Source: Oscillatoriales cyanobacterium USR001
GTDB lineage: Bacteria; Cyanobacteriota; Cyanobacteriia; Cyanobacteriales; Microcoleaceae
DNA: 64,000 nucleotides
Assembly (NCBI GenBank): GCA_001698425.1
Contig: MBRE01000085.1
Coordinates: 1 to 64,000, forward strand
Reading direction: 5' to 3'
A program made the translations under genes and the position numbers. The notes below the pieces were generated by a model. That model did no database searches, was not told where the DNA came from, and worked only from the letters and a program-made list of their open reading frames with translations. This document shows, one piece after another, positions 8,501 through 15,843 of the stretch; the first letter of the stretch is position 1, and every line of letters starts with the position of its first letter.

Positions 8501-11500
8501 AATCAATTGACGCAAAGCAGTCGAATGTAATTGCGTTGTTTGCGATAGTTGAGACGCTAAATTTTGCGTGCTAGTCGTTGCGCCTTGGATAATTTGTGTC
8601 TGTTTATTTTCTTGAACTTTTAGCAGTTCTAATCCTTTAGTAACCGTGTTAATTTGTCCTTGAATTGTGGTGATTTTTGACTCTATTTGAGGAATGCTTT
8701 GTCCCAAACCAGCTAACTCGGATCGCTTCTGAGCGATATCAGATTGTTGCTGAGATATCTTTTGATTAAGTTCGTTAATTTTTGTCAGCGTTTCTTGTCG
8801 CTGTTGCCATCCACGATTACGCAAATCTGCAACAAACGAAGCTTGCTCCAAATTAGCACGATAGGCATCAGCTTGAGCAGCATTATAAGTGTAAGAATTG
8901 CCATTCCATTGCCATATCTGTTGACGATGTGACTCCGACAAATTCAAATAATAGCGCTCCAAATCTCCTAAAGAATTTTCGTGGTCAATTAAGCTTTGTA
9001 GCAGTAAGTTTTGATTGCCTAATTGCAGTTTCGTAAATTCCAGAGATTTTTGGGTATCAGTAATCGTTTCTTGGAGAGATTTTACCTGCTCCAAAGTTGC
9101 CTGAGTATCCTTCAATTGCTGTTGTAAAAGTGCTAGGCGATCGCGGTCTGGTTGTCCAGCTTTACGAATATCTAACAACGCTTGAGTTGCTGTTGCTAGT
9201 GCCTGAGTTTCGTCTTGCCAAGACTGCCAATTTTGCTGATATTTTTGCTCTAAAACTCCCGCTTTATTGAGCAAATCTAAGCGACTTTGCAGACGATCGA
9301 CTTCTGCTTCTACTTGCTTGAAGTATTTATCAGTGAGTTCAATCTCCCGATATTTCTCAATTAGCTTTTGTTCAGTATCAGCTTTTTGTTGATTCAGTTG
9401 TGCCAGTTGTGCAATTAAATCCTCTCGCTGCTGTTGTTGATTTCCGAGTTGAGTGTTTAAACTGTTTAATTGGTTCTGAGTTTGGTTAACTTGAGATTGC
9501 AGGTTATTAACTTGCTGAGTAATCGCTTGCTGTTCTTTTTGCAGTTGTTGGAGTTGAGATTGCTGACTTGCCAGTTGCGAATTTAATGATTGTTGTTGCT
9601 GAGTTAAAGATTGTTGCTGTTGTTGTAAAGTAGCAATTTTTTGCTGATTTGTAGCAATTTGAGGCTGTAAAGTTGCAGTTAATTGTACTGCATTAACTTG
9701 TGCTGTATTTCGCTGTTGTGCGTAGGAATTAGCAGCCGCTTGTTCAGCATTGCGATTAGCTTCTGCTTGTGGGTTATAAACCCAGCCGTAAATAGGTTGC
9801 ACTCCACAGGGAATTTCCCCCCACCAGAATGTAGGTTGAGAGCCTACAACCCCCCAAGTATGAATCTGTCCATTCCAGTAATCAGCATTAGCTTGATGCT
9901 GTTGTCGCTGCTGTTCCAACGAATTAACAGCAGCATTTGCTTGATTAATTTGATTTTGATAACCTTGCAACTGCGACTGCTGTTGCTGAATCTCAGAATT
10001 TTTAGCAACAATTTGATTTTGAAGATTAGTAATCTGAGATTGAGTAGCAGCAATTACCCCCTGTTGTTGCTGAATTTCTGCTGCTTTTTGTGCTAAAGAA
10101 TCTTGTGTTTGTGTTAGCTGATTTTGCAGGTTATTTAAAGTACCTTCAGTTTGCGCGATCGCGCTTTCCGTCCCCTTAATTTGTTGCTCTTTCGCCGCAA
10201 TTTCCTTTTCTTTCCCAGGAATCAGATTATCTTGCAAATTAGCTTTCTGTAAACCCAAATCTCGATATTCCCGATTCAGCTTATCCAAATCTTTTTGAGT
10301 TTGAGTGTCTTCAGCTTTAGCATCAGCAAGACGTTGAGGCAAATTATCAAAACCTTCTAAGAAATTCGCCCCACTTCCCTCCATTAATTTCAGCTTTTCA
10401 ATTTTAGCTGTAGGATTAATAGAAGCCGGTGCAGTTCCCAATTCCTTAATCAACCCAGAAATTGCTAATCTTTCAGGAGAATCTGCAATCGCCAAAGCCA
10501 ACTGATCCTGCTGTAATTTCGCCCAATCTAACTCCTGATTAATCTTCGCTAAATGGTCATTCCAATAATTAAGTTGCTGACGCAAACTATCACTAGGCGT
10601 TTGCAGCATTAAATTAGCTAATTGCTGCATTACTGACTGGACATTTAGCTTTTCTGTTTCCAATTGTTCAACAGTTTTTTGCACAGCCGCCAACCTTTCC
10701 CGATAAGGCAATAAGAAACCAGCCGTTTCCAAGAAATTCTGTAAATCCTTCTGTGCCTCAGCGCGTTTTGTTTGAATTGCTTCTACTTCTGTCTGTGTTT
10801 CCTTCAACCGATTTTCTGTTAAATCCGTCGCCTGTTGTTGCGTGGGAATTTTCTGATTTTCTAACCTTTGTAACTGTTCTTCTGCTTGGGAAATTTGCAG
10901 ATTTAGGGTTTCTAACTTTTGCTGTTGTACGGGTGTATGTAACGCGAGTAAATCTTTTTCTGCTTGCAAACGCAGTGCATTAGCATCAATTTCATACTCA
11001 ATTCCCTGCTCTAAAACAGGCCAATCTTTAAGTCTTTCTGCCAGCTTACGCACCTGAACTCGCAGCATATTTACCTGTTGCTGAGATTGAGAAGCTAACT
11101 GTTTATAAACATCCCGTTCCTGTGCCGCTTGATTTGCTAATTGTTGCGCTTGATCGCGAGGAGCAATATGTTCAGGATAATGCACCCATCCATACACAGG
11201 TTCCGTGCGTCCAGAGCGTCCTTTGCGTTGAGTTCCTACCTGTTGCCAACGGTTAATTAGACTATTATTCCAATCGGCATTGTTTTGATTTTGCGCTCGT
11301 CTTGCCTCGGCTAAATTCGTCAAATTTTGATAATTTTTGGCAATATTTTCCTGATCAGCCAACTGTTTTTTCAGCAGTTCTAAAACAGTATTTGCATCAT
11401 TTTTAGCTTGCGCCTTCGCTAAATCCGATTCTGCTACTCCAATTTGCTTTTGAATCTCCGCCAACATTTTCTGAGTTTCTGTCTCTAATGCTGACTTTTG

Positions 11501-13726
11501 TTGCCCCAAAGCCGCTAATTGATCTTGAACTTCTTTCTGCTGTTGTAACAGAGTTTGCAATCGCGCTTTTTCAATTTGATAATGTTGCGTAGCTAAAGCC
11601 AAAGCTTCCGCCCATTGTTGCGCTTGCGCTGTAGTAATTCCGGCATCGGTACTAACTTGTTGATATTCCTTTAAAGCCGCAGTAATTTTCTCTTTTACCT
11701 GTGTATCTAAATCCGCAAAAGTTAAAGCCGGATTGCCTAAATCAGCTAAAGTTTGCCACTGTTCAAGTAAACTTTCTTGAATGTTTTGTAAAGCCGCGAT
11801 CGCATTTTCTGTCTTATCTCCAGCCGCCCTAGCAAGAGCTTGAGCGCGCCATTCCCCACTAAAAGGAGAAGGAGTAAAATCAACAGGCTTAACCCCTGAT
11901 AAATCGGGTTCAATTAACTGCGCCCTGCCAATCGCCTCCTTAACATCAATCAACCCAAAACCCGTTTCTTTATCCCATCCGGGTGCATTCAAATCCGCCG
12001 CACTATCTATCAGTAATTGCTTAACTTGTTGCAAGCTTAAATCGGGATTAGCCGCCCAAACTAAAGAAGCCGTAGCGCTCACATAAGCAGTCGCTTTAGA
12101 TGTTCCCACAAAAGCATTTGGATCGTTTTGCCAACTACCCCCAGGAGCCATTAAAGTCAATCCATCACCATAGCCAGAATAGTCTGTTTTTGCCTGAAAT
12201 TGATTAACTGCACCAACGGTAATAATATTATCAAATTTCTTACTAGCTTGCCCCAAAGCTGACATCACACCGCCCGTATTACCCGATGCTACTACTAACA
12301 AAACATTATTTTCACGGGCATATTGAATCGCCTTTTGTTCCGCCGGCGTTAACTCATAGCGAGTCGTAATTCCCACATCATCCAATTGGGATAAATCAAA
12401 ACTGAGGTTAGCAATAGCATGAGTTTCACCAGCCAATTTTGCCCGATTAACAAACTCCACAAGCTGAGAAGCCCAATCTCCATTACTAATCTGAAAACCG
12501 TCATAATTTGCCAAAGGATTCAGCGTAGAAAAAGTATTAGTAACCTGCTGAATATGTTGGTTTTCAGTAAAATCAATAAATCCAACCTTCGGCTGTTTCG
12601 CATTCAAAGGTAACAAATAAATTGCCCCGTCAGCATCCAGCAAAAAGCTGTCAAATAAGTTAGAATCCGGCTTACTTAAAGCCTCTCCCAAAGTCACCGA
12701 CAACCCAAATTCTGCGGCTAATTTTTGATTGTTTAATAATTTTTGTAACGTCTCAAGACTGCGATCGCTTACCCCCAATTCAGACAATAATTCCGGTTGA
12801 GTTAACAAGGGCAGCAAATCGGGATTTTCTTCTAATAACCCCGTCAAATCTTCCAGAGCTTGCTCACCCTCTGGAGTCTCCAAACCAGCCAATAAATTTT
12901 GTGGATTTTGCTCAAGCGCAGCTGTTAAATTATCAAAACTTTCCTTAATATTAGGGCGTGGCTTAACCGCAGTAGCGGAGTTTAAATTATCAGTAGTAAC
13001 CGACAAATTAGCAGTGGAAAAATTGCCATAGCTATCCATGACAGTAATCACTAGATTATTAACACCCGCTTCACCCAAAGCAGTTAACTCTAGCTGATTC
13101 CCAGCTATTTTCACCTCTAAAGAATCGCTATTTTCCCCGGTAATTTCATAATATAATTGACCCCCCAATTTTGATGTAAATATTTGAGTGAGGTCAATAG
13201 TCCGACTTGGCTGTGCAAGAGTGAGATTGACAGGGGGAATCGACGCGATCGCGATCGCCTCGGAGTCATTTACCCCCACTTTTGGCAATCCAGTTACCGG
13301 ATCGATCGGCAACAACACCGGCGGCGGTAACGTAGCAACCGCCCCACCCACATTGATTGGAGGCGCTGGAGGCAAATTTACTCCCCCACCATAACCAATT
13401 TCTGGCGGGTGAAACGTGCCATCAAAAGGCGTTGGCGGAGTCACTGGAGTGGGAATTGTTGGACAAAAACCCGCCATTATTCCCTGAATCGCTTCAGATA
13501 TATGAGGAAGATGCAAATTAGACTGTAATAAAGACTGCAAAAATTCCTGCAACTGATGAGCATCCCGATCCCCCAATAACCCAACCACCGAAGGTGTCTT
13601 AATCACCTCCAAAGGAAACGTAGCCCTTGGCCAACGCTGCTTTTTCCCAGACTTCTCAGACTTATTCTCAGATTTAGCAAAGCCTTGAGCTTGATTGCGC
13701 TTTTTGCCAGGAAGACCAAAACCCAT
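2588..13726 (-). CDS. Giant polymorphic toxin: subtilase-like domain, coiled coils, CdiA-CT RNase A-like toxin
   Basis: The protein has about 3,712 residues from ATG 13726 (GGGGGTG upstream). An in-frame extension to 13888 is rejected because it is encoded by a dispersed repeat. In order: a basic N-terminus without signal peptide; a Pro-rich linker (about 88-150); a cadherin/Ig-like strand region (175-245); a subtilisin-like domain (380-600) keeping Asp385 (GFID), Asn483 (ASGN) and Ser543 (GTSKATAYVSA) but with NGDWAS where HGTxVA is expected; about 2,000 residues of Gln-rich coiled coil broken by Trp-rich modules; Gly-rich hydrophobic segments (MFWNKILGIVSTVLSLLG and on); a second hydrophobic pretoxin-like stretch (IIVDSLIGMIPIVGEVSD); and a 124-residue C-terminal domain. 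That last domain has GGHTLARHVG, LANRL and YYILTAYP, matching the CdiA-CT RNase A fold, with His, Arg, Thr and Tyr at the expected spacing. It probably cleaves RNA in competitors. The secretion route is not evident. Confidence 0.85.
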   Translation of the reverse strand: MGFGLPGKKRNQAQGFAKSENKSEKSGKKQRWPRATFPLEVIKTPSVVGLLGDRDAHQLQEFLQSLLQSNLHLPHISEAIQGIMAGFCPTIPTPVTPPTPFDGTFHPPEIGYGGGVNLPPAPPINVGGAVATLPPPVLLPIDPVTGLPKVGVNDSEAIAIASIPPVNLTLAQPSRTIDLTQIFTSKLGGQLYYEITGENSDSLEVKIAGNQLELTALGEAGVNNLVITVMDSYGNFSTANLSVTTDNLNSATAVKPRPNIKESFDNLTAALEQNPQNLLAGLETPEGEQALEDLTGLLEENPDLLPLLTQPELLSELGVSDRSLETLQKLLNNQKLAAEFGLSVTLGEALSKPDSNLFDSFLLDADGAIYLLPLNAKQPKVGFIDFTENQHIQQVTNTFSTLNPLANYDGFQISNGDWASQLVEFVNRAKLAGETHAIANLSFDLSQLDDVGITTRYELTPAEQKAIQYARENNVLLVVASGNTGGVMSALGQASKKFDNIITVGAVNQFQAKTDYSGYGDGLTLMAPGGSWQNDPNAFVGTSKATAYVSATASLVWAANPDLSLQQVKQLLIDSAADLNAPGWDKETGFGLIDVKEAIGRAQLIEPDLSGVKPVDFTPSPFSGEWRAQALARAAGDKTENAIAALQNIQESLLEQWQTLADLGNPALTFADLDTQVKEKITAALKEYQQVSTDAGITTAQAQQWAEALALATQHYQIEKARLQTLLQQQKEVQDQLAALGQQKSALETETQKMLAEIQKQIGVAESDLAKAQAKNDANTVLELLKKQLADQENIAKNYQNLTNLAEARRAQNQNNADWNNSLINRWQQVGTQRKGRSGRTEPVYGWVHYPEHIAPRDQAQQLANQAAQERDVYKQLASQSQQQVNMLRVQVRKLAERLKDWPVLEQGIEYEIDANALRLQAEKDLLALHTPVQQQKLETLNLQISQAEEQLQRLENQKIPTQQQATDLTENRLKETQTEVEAIQTKRAEAQKDLQNFLETAGFLLPYRERLAAVQKTVEQLETEKLNVQSVMQQLANLMLQTPSDSLRQQLNYWNDHLAKINQELDWAKLQQDQLALAIADSPERLAISGLIKELGTAPASINPTAKIEKLKLMEGSGANFLEGFDNLPQRLADAKAEDTQTQKDLDKLNREYRDLGLQKANLQDNLIPGKEKEIAAKEQQIKGTESAIAQTEGTLNNLQNQLTQTQDSLAQKAAEIQQQQGVIAATQSQITNLQNQIVAKNSEIQQQQSQLQGYQNQINQANAAVNSLEQQRQQHQANADYWNGQIHTWGVVGSQPTFWWGEIPCGVQPIYGWVYNPQAEANRNAEQAAANSYAQQRNTAQVNAVQLTATLQPQIATNQQKIATLQQQQQSLTQQQQSLNSQLASQQSQLQQLQKEQQAITQQVNNLQSQVNQTQNQLNSLNTQLGNQQQQREDLIAQLAQLNQQKADTEQKLIEKYREIELTDKYFKQVEAEVDRLQSRLDLLNKAGVLEQKYQQNWQSWQDETQALATATQALLDIRKAGQPDRDRLALLQQQLKDTQATLEQVKSLQETITDTQKSLEFTKLQLGNQNLLLQSLIDHENSLGDLERYYLNLSESHRQQIWQWNGNSYTYNAAQADAYRANLEQASFVADLRNRGWQQRQETLTKINELNQKISQQQSDIAQKRSELAGLGQSIPQIESKITTIQGQINTVTKGLELLKVQENKQTQIIQGATTSTQNLASQLSQTTQLHSTALRQLIGFGILASESDVDFFATQVEPQVNKHLEQLKTVGNDLGNQIDSQNQQIANWEQELANTQDDVSKQALTNLVAQAKTQLGNLETLKASNQSNTNELEDLLKQATEALTPLRQKQELEIRQKLESNDGRLESLQSQLNSENAADAAIKSGTVLDHVLLADQINQDLRLGATNWTEQFLAGNQQTKELVTQQQDLSNSVDELIAYINDNLAEPDGNYHRAEASLADGIKTLGKVENSADVLDTTFTSTEDAIERIKLRIEQDAKLWEEIAPIAMRYGVESQELKDYLQTPGDEKTRRAAFLAKYPDNGTAIDLLKAATLEGKNPNQEISSLLNSTSADVLLNAAAVEGRNPNQSLFDKAKAEQASHEAQGYAALAQANWYEQQAAYNWAVSRKNGPFWYEERCAGKRRRRHCWMEQHVDYNWILWQQYSQLFPQLRAQGSAHLVEADKWRKEKERIEPLKNQWIAANNAANDAEPPIDEARNFFAELEAARESIPGDQVQLATLENLLPTLKEQLEEAEAEAAAQNAKVKQQWAEYDTNSEEYRDAVADILQRRGELNTKAIETQQQLADAEGTVERQTVALSDELESTKVLTTNLDRQRQAIENQIITLQNQGVTGEALDDFNTNLVQINQSLKWLNNKAAVLTAEQTALTQKRTMLTAQNEVILAEQRLLDAYINDPDADYSNLQQQLDDARAALAEAQRLAEQAEAASQALTASLQQLKTDLLAQNDEHLQAAKEHQTILKDLVEATQSNANYTLQAAQKQQEVNDLESKIIQRLQEATAAGYQEAKALLEVAKNNDMATAAEIYYRDYSDLAGDKGKKGAARPEDQMLADNYYQQMLNNRELQRRAQAQADAFGAARRTAEAQMKTLQSQQENAAKLLNDLNAKVAETQAERENKEQELAIAQARLDGITRIREQTEQTFIQLVSLEKLNLAQAQLEQEIAQSHQAKIDEAVQERMERDRLELERKRLETTAKIEQLKQLQAEDDLRQSLNNVRGDLGLATLDPTEDPMQLQTQLAGLLTSLKDLETQQPDLPDNVKALLAEARGDIYLALQGKEAANIQESLLSAMDGMIGQIESYKGEINRIDSEEQSDNALLQITQKEWQKNYKKLFAELQRAEELSGEKQIISPLYEEVLNKIALAEQAVEISSDLAKQGKEMLDQIIEQRIAERKIRKKMFWNKILGIVSTVLSLLGTVLTFIPGANLIGLALGALGGAINVVQAAINGDWMGAIFSAVMAGASFIGGAIGNGLKAGQAMVMGMTKAVAQKVFSTIKAFQSLASGAFNGVRNLLSGDKIMGFLQIMGGLAGAATSGISGFVQGGLSGLNDIGKFGYKVLESLSKAPTLIYGGIKAIQSGDWVGGIGNIIKGVISLGKTWTNDFNDGTESPGEKIANILENVSSVGIGVSKFITGGLEGLLAGLGDILDGLGDDIQKWVDNLIAGGNCECLSPEENEKALEVEAKKILNEVVEKISQRNLTPEQQEKAFTEALAERLQQEDIPTELKAKVVAKLETTEQQVEVIRRLPSAQQQDVFHNLPKGTQQEWSRVYFESKMKEYQSAPEYREFLNTHQDKGTSQANFSLHIYQSFGNQALDFIWGALQGEFNENPSFGQIIVDSLIGMIPIVGEVSDIRDLIAYGKKFTENPEEMKDPWNWVGVFGSLVGLVPVAGGALKGAIKIFEASALDKAIKNLDNIPLGGKGPDGKGLGKGEVSGRLFDPDDIGGIPIHNLSTEKVRVTDHAIDVVERHVARFGYDEQNHRQIQRLRDIAAGKIDPTQEDLNNYTHELREFVRYRNSGYTTGQPSNPEEARRLWNNLHTASLEDYRIKDNEVYHPSTEILSTKPTNFTNITPGGGLTAHESAGGHTLARHVGLTETELANRLATQTTLPRASSFLNREIAEQAISDAINANQTQITNWLSGNSPRLPINHTATNPIGVTLTRGAPSTVPAQNLQIVLKRDSTLRLGYYILTAYPKP

Positions 13727-14144
13727 AAACACCCCCAGAGTTAGGTAATTTTTACTCTTATGTACATTGATGCGATCGCATATTCTGATTATATCACACA
13801 AATAATATATGTCTAGGTCTATCCGTAAAATGTAATATAACGTAATATTTTTGAACTGTAGGGGCGAAGCATTGGCCATTGGTATCAACTTAACGTCAAA
13901 CCCTCAGCCCGAAGGGGGTTAAAACCCCCGTCTCAAAGCTCAAGTCCTCTGAAGAGGACTAATCCCAATTCTTGAAAGTATGACTACAGACACAATAGGC
14001 GTTAGATAAGTCCTAACCAACTTCTGTAGGGTTTTTACCCGCCTTTCTGGTTATTTGAAAATAAAAAACAGAGCATAGAAGATAAAATAGTAAGTTTAAC
14101 GGAAAAATCTGCTAAACTATAGCGAGTTAAAATTAAATATCATT
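13727..14144. repeat. Intergenic region with three repeat types
   Basis: This divergent spacer holds a single GGGGCGAAGCATTGGCC element (13861-13877), a G5/C5 hairpin (13914-13929, GGGGGTTAAAACCCCC) and a palindrome AGTCCTCTGAAGAGGACT (13943-13960). The rest is AT-rich and must contain the promoters of both the giant toxin gene and the protease gene, but I cannot assign clear -35/-10 boxes. Confidence 0.55.
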
Positions 14145-14870
14145 ATGTTTAGTTATTTAAAACATAAGTTATTAACCCTTTTAAGTTTAAGCTTTTGTGC
14201 TTTTATTTTAATAATTATTACTCAGATTCAAAGTGATGCTACTAATCTGAATACTATTCCTGATAAATTACCGGAACTACAAGTTCATCCTTTACCTGTA
14301 ACTCTGGCTAATTGGCAAGATTCAGGTAATAATGGTGATTATTTTGACCAACTGAAACCCCCAGGATTTGGTCATTTAATTTGGTCGCAATTTCCTATTA
14401 AAGTTTATGTTGAGTCATTTATTGATCGTAATGGTTCTGAAGAATGGCGAAAAATTGTTTTAAATGCGGTGCTGGAATGGGGGGTTTATTTGCCTTTGCA
14501 GGTGGTGGATAAATTGGAGGATGCTGATATTAAGATTTTACATGAATCGCCGCCTTTGCGATCGGGGGAATTACGGGCGCGTTCTGGTGAAACTCGTTAT
14601 GAGTTATATGTAAGTAAAAATGGCGATCGAGATATTTTATCTCATCGTTGCACTATTTGGTTGAATCCTACTCAAACTGGAAAATATATTGCGGCGGTAG
14701 CGCGTCACGAATTTGGTCATAGTTTAGGAATTTGGGGCCATAGTTTGATAGATAGTGATGTGATGTATTTTTCTCAGGTGAGAACTCCGCCACCAATTTC
14801 TAGCCGGGATATTAATACTTTAAAGCGAGTTTACGAACAGCAAACTCGTCTTGGTTGGAGTTTTTTTTGA
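14145..14870 (+). CDS. Secreted matrixin-like zinc metalloprotease
   Basis: The protein has 241 residues. A basic N-terminus and hydrophobic segment (residues 9-28) form a signal peptide or membrane anchor. The zinc motif HEFGHSLGIWGHS (188-200) gives the three histidine ligands and catalytic Glu189 of metzincins (HExxHxxGxxH), followed by a Met-turn methionine at 207 (SDVMYF). The preceding IWLNP strand also fits peptidase family M10/M57-like enzymes. It is about the length of a minimal catalytic domain with a short pro-region, with no hemopexin repeats. It stands alone, divergent from the toxin gene. The substrate cannot be predicted. Confidence 0.75.
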   Translation: MFSYLKHKLLTLLSLSFCAFILIIITQIQSDATNLNTIPDKLPELQVHPLPVTLANWQDSGNNGDYFDQLKPPGFGHLIWSQFPIKVYVESFIDRNGSEEWRKIVLNAVLEWGVYLPLQVVDKLEDADIKILHESPPLRSGELRARSGETRYELYVSKNGDRDILSHRCTIWLNPTQTGKYIAAVARHEFGHSLGIWGHSLIDSDVMYFSQVRTPPPISSRDINTLKRVYEQQTRLGWSFF

Positions 14871-15003
14871 AGCTATTGTTATCAATCAATAAGATTTTAT
14901 TCAAGATGATAAAATTTATTACATTAATCTTGTAGCAATTTGACCAATTTATTTTAAAATCCAATAGGATAGGTTTTCACGGCCTTACTTAAGTATGAAG
15001 ATT

Positions 15004-15026
15004 CGGAAGATCGAAGTTATCTTCCG
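15004..15026. promoter_or_regulatory. Perfect inverted repeat upstream of the ATPase-nuclease operon
   Basis: CGGAAGAT (15004-15011) and ATCTTCCG (15019-15026) are exact 8-bp arms around a 7-base centre, ending 46 bases before the first gene of the operon. It may be an operator for a self-regulating protein or an RNA hairpin; the sequence does not decide. Confidence 0.45.
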
Positions 15027-15072
15027 TATTTCTACTGAGATAGTCTGATTGTAGTACGCGCTATTTGGAAAT

Positions 15073-15795
15073 ATGGATATGTCAGAGAAAGAAGTAACTG
15101 TTTTGCCTAAGACTCCTCGCACTCCTGAAGAACAGTTGGTTTGGGAGGCGAAGGCGAAAATTCGTTTGTTGCTGAATTTGTGGGATTTGGGAGAAGGGAA
15201 GGCAAAAATTAAGAAGGGGGATTTGACAAAAAGAATTGTGCGGACTGGAGAGGTCAGTAAGGACTATGAAGCGGTTTTAACAGGGTTGCGGGAAGGTGGC
15301 GCGATCGCATTTTCGATGGATAAGCGGGTGATGGTGGTGGAAATTACTGATGTAGGTCAACAGGTGTTGGCGGATGGGTTGAAAAATCGGGATTCTCAGT
15401 TTGAGTTTGATGGTTCTCAAATTGGGACGAGGTTGGGGAATGCGTTGTTGAGGTGGTTGCGGCTTCAGGATGCGCCGGTGAAACCTAAGCCGGAAGTGGA
15501 GATAATTGCTTCTTATGAGAGGTTTAAGGTGGTGGCTTTGAAGGTTTACGATCGGTTGAATCGGGATTATAACTTTGACAATTTGGTGCCGATTTATCGA
15601 ATGCGGCGGGCGATCGCGGAAAGAGTGTCGCGATCGCAATTTAATGAGTGGATGTTGGAAATGCAGGCTGATAGACTTTTGATACTTCAGGGCGGCGAAA
15701 TGACAGAGATTACGTCTGATAAAGCTGAAGACTCCATTAAGACTTCATTGGGTGAATTACGTTACTACGCAACTCGCTTAACGCCTCAATCTTAA
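15073..15795 (+). CDS. Unrecognised helical/winged-helix-like protein, first gene of ATPase-nuclease operon
   Basis: The protein has 240 residues and I do not recognise its family. Residues about 20-100 (AKIRLLLNLWDLGEGKAKIKK, RIVRTGEVSKDYEAVLTGL, then VVEITDVGQQVLADGL) resemble a winged-helix domain with a C-terminal beta wing. A second part (150-225) repeats the pattern with a helix (YDRLNRDYNF), VPIYRMRRAIAERVS, SQFNEWMLEMQADRL and a strand pair (ILQGGEMTEIT), like a second winged helix that reads a gene product state or DNA. It is followed after 48 bases by the ATPase gene. In such operons the wHTH partner is often the DNA-recognition or regulatory subunit, which is inference here. An alternative start at 15079 removes two residues. 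Confidence 0.6.
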   Translation: MDMSEKEVTVLPKTPRTPEEQLVWEAKAKIRLLLNLWDLGEGKAKIKKGDLTKRIVRTGEVSKDYEAVLTGLREGGAIAFSMDKRVMVVEITDVGQQVLADGLKNRDSQFEFDGSQIGTRLGNALLRWLRLQDAPVKPKPEVEIIASYERFKVVALKVYDRLNRDYNFDNLVPIYRMRRAIAERVSRSQFNEWMLEMQADRLLILQGGEMTEITSDKAEDSIKTSLGELRYYATRLTPQS

Positions 15796-15843
15796 ACGAT
15801 TAAACTTCATTCTGGTTCAGTTTTTTACCTCACACAAATCACT

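Noticed and set aside
13727-13888. 54-codon N-terminal extension of the giant toxin
   Set aside because: It is encoded by the GGGGCGAAGCATTGG repeat and AT-rich leader; the ATG at 13726 has a good ribosome binding site and the basic N-terminus seen in the domain.
15277-15639. Minus-strand 120-residue frame opposite the first operon gene
   Set aside because: Arg/His/Pro-rich composition typical of an antisense shadow.
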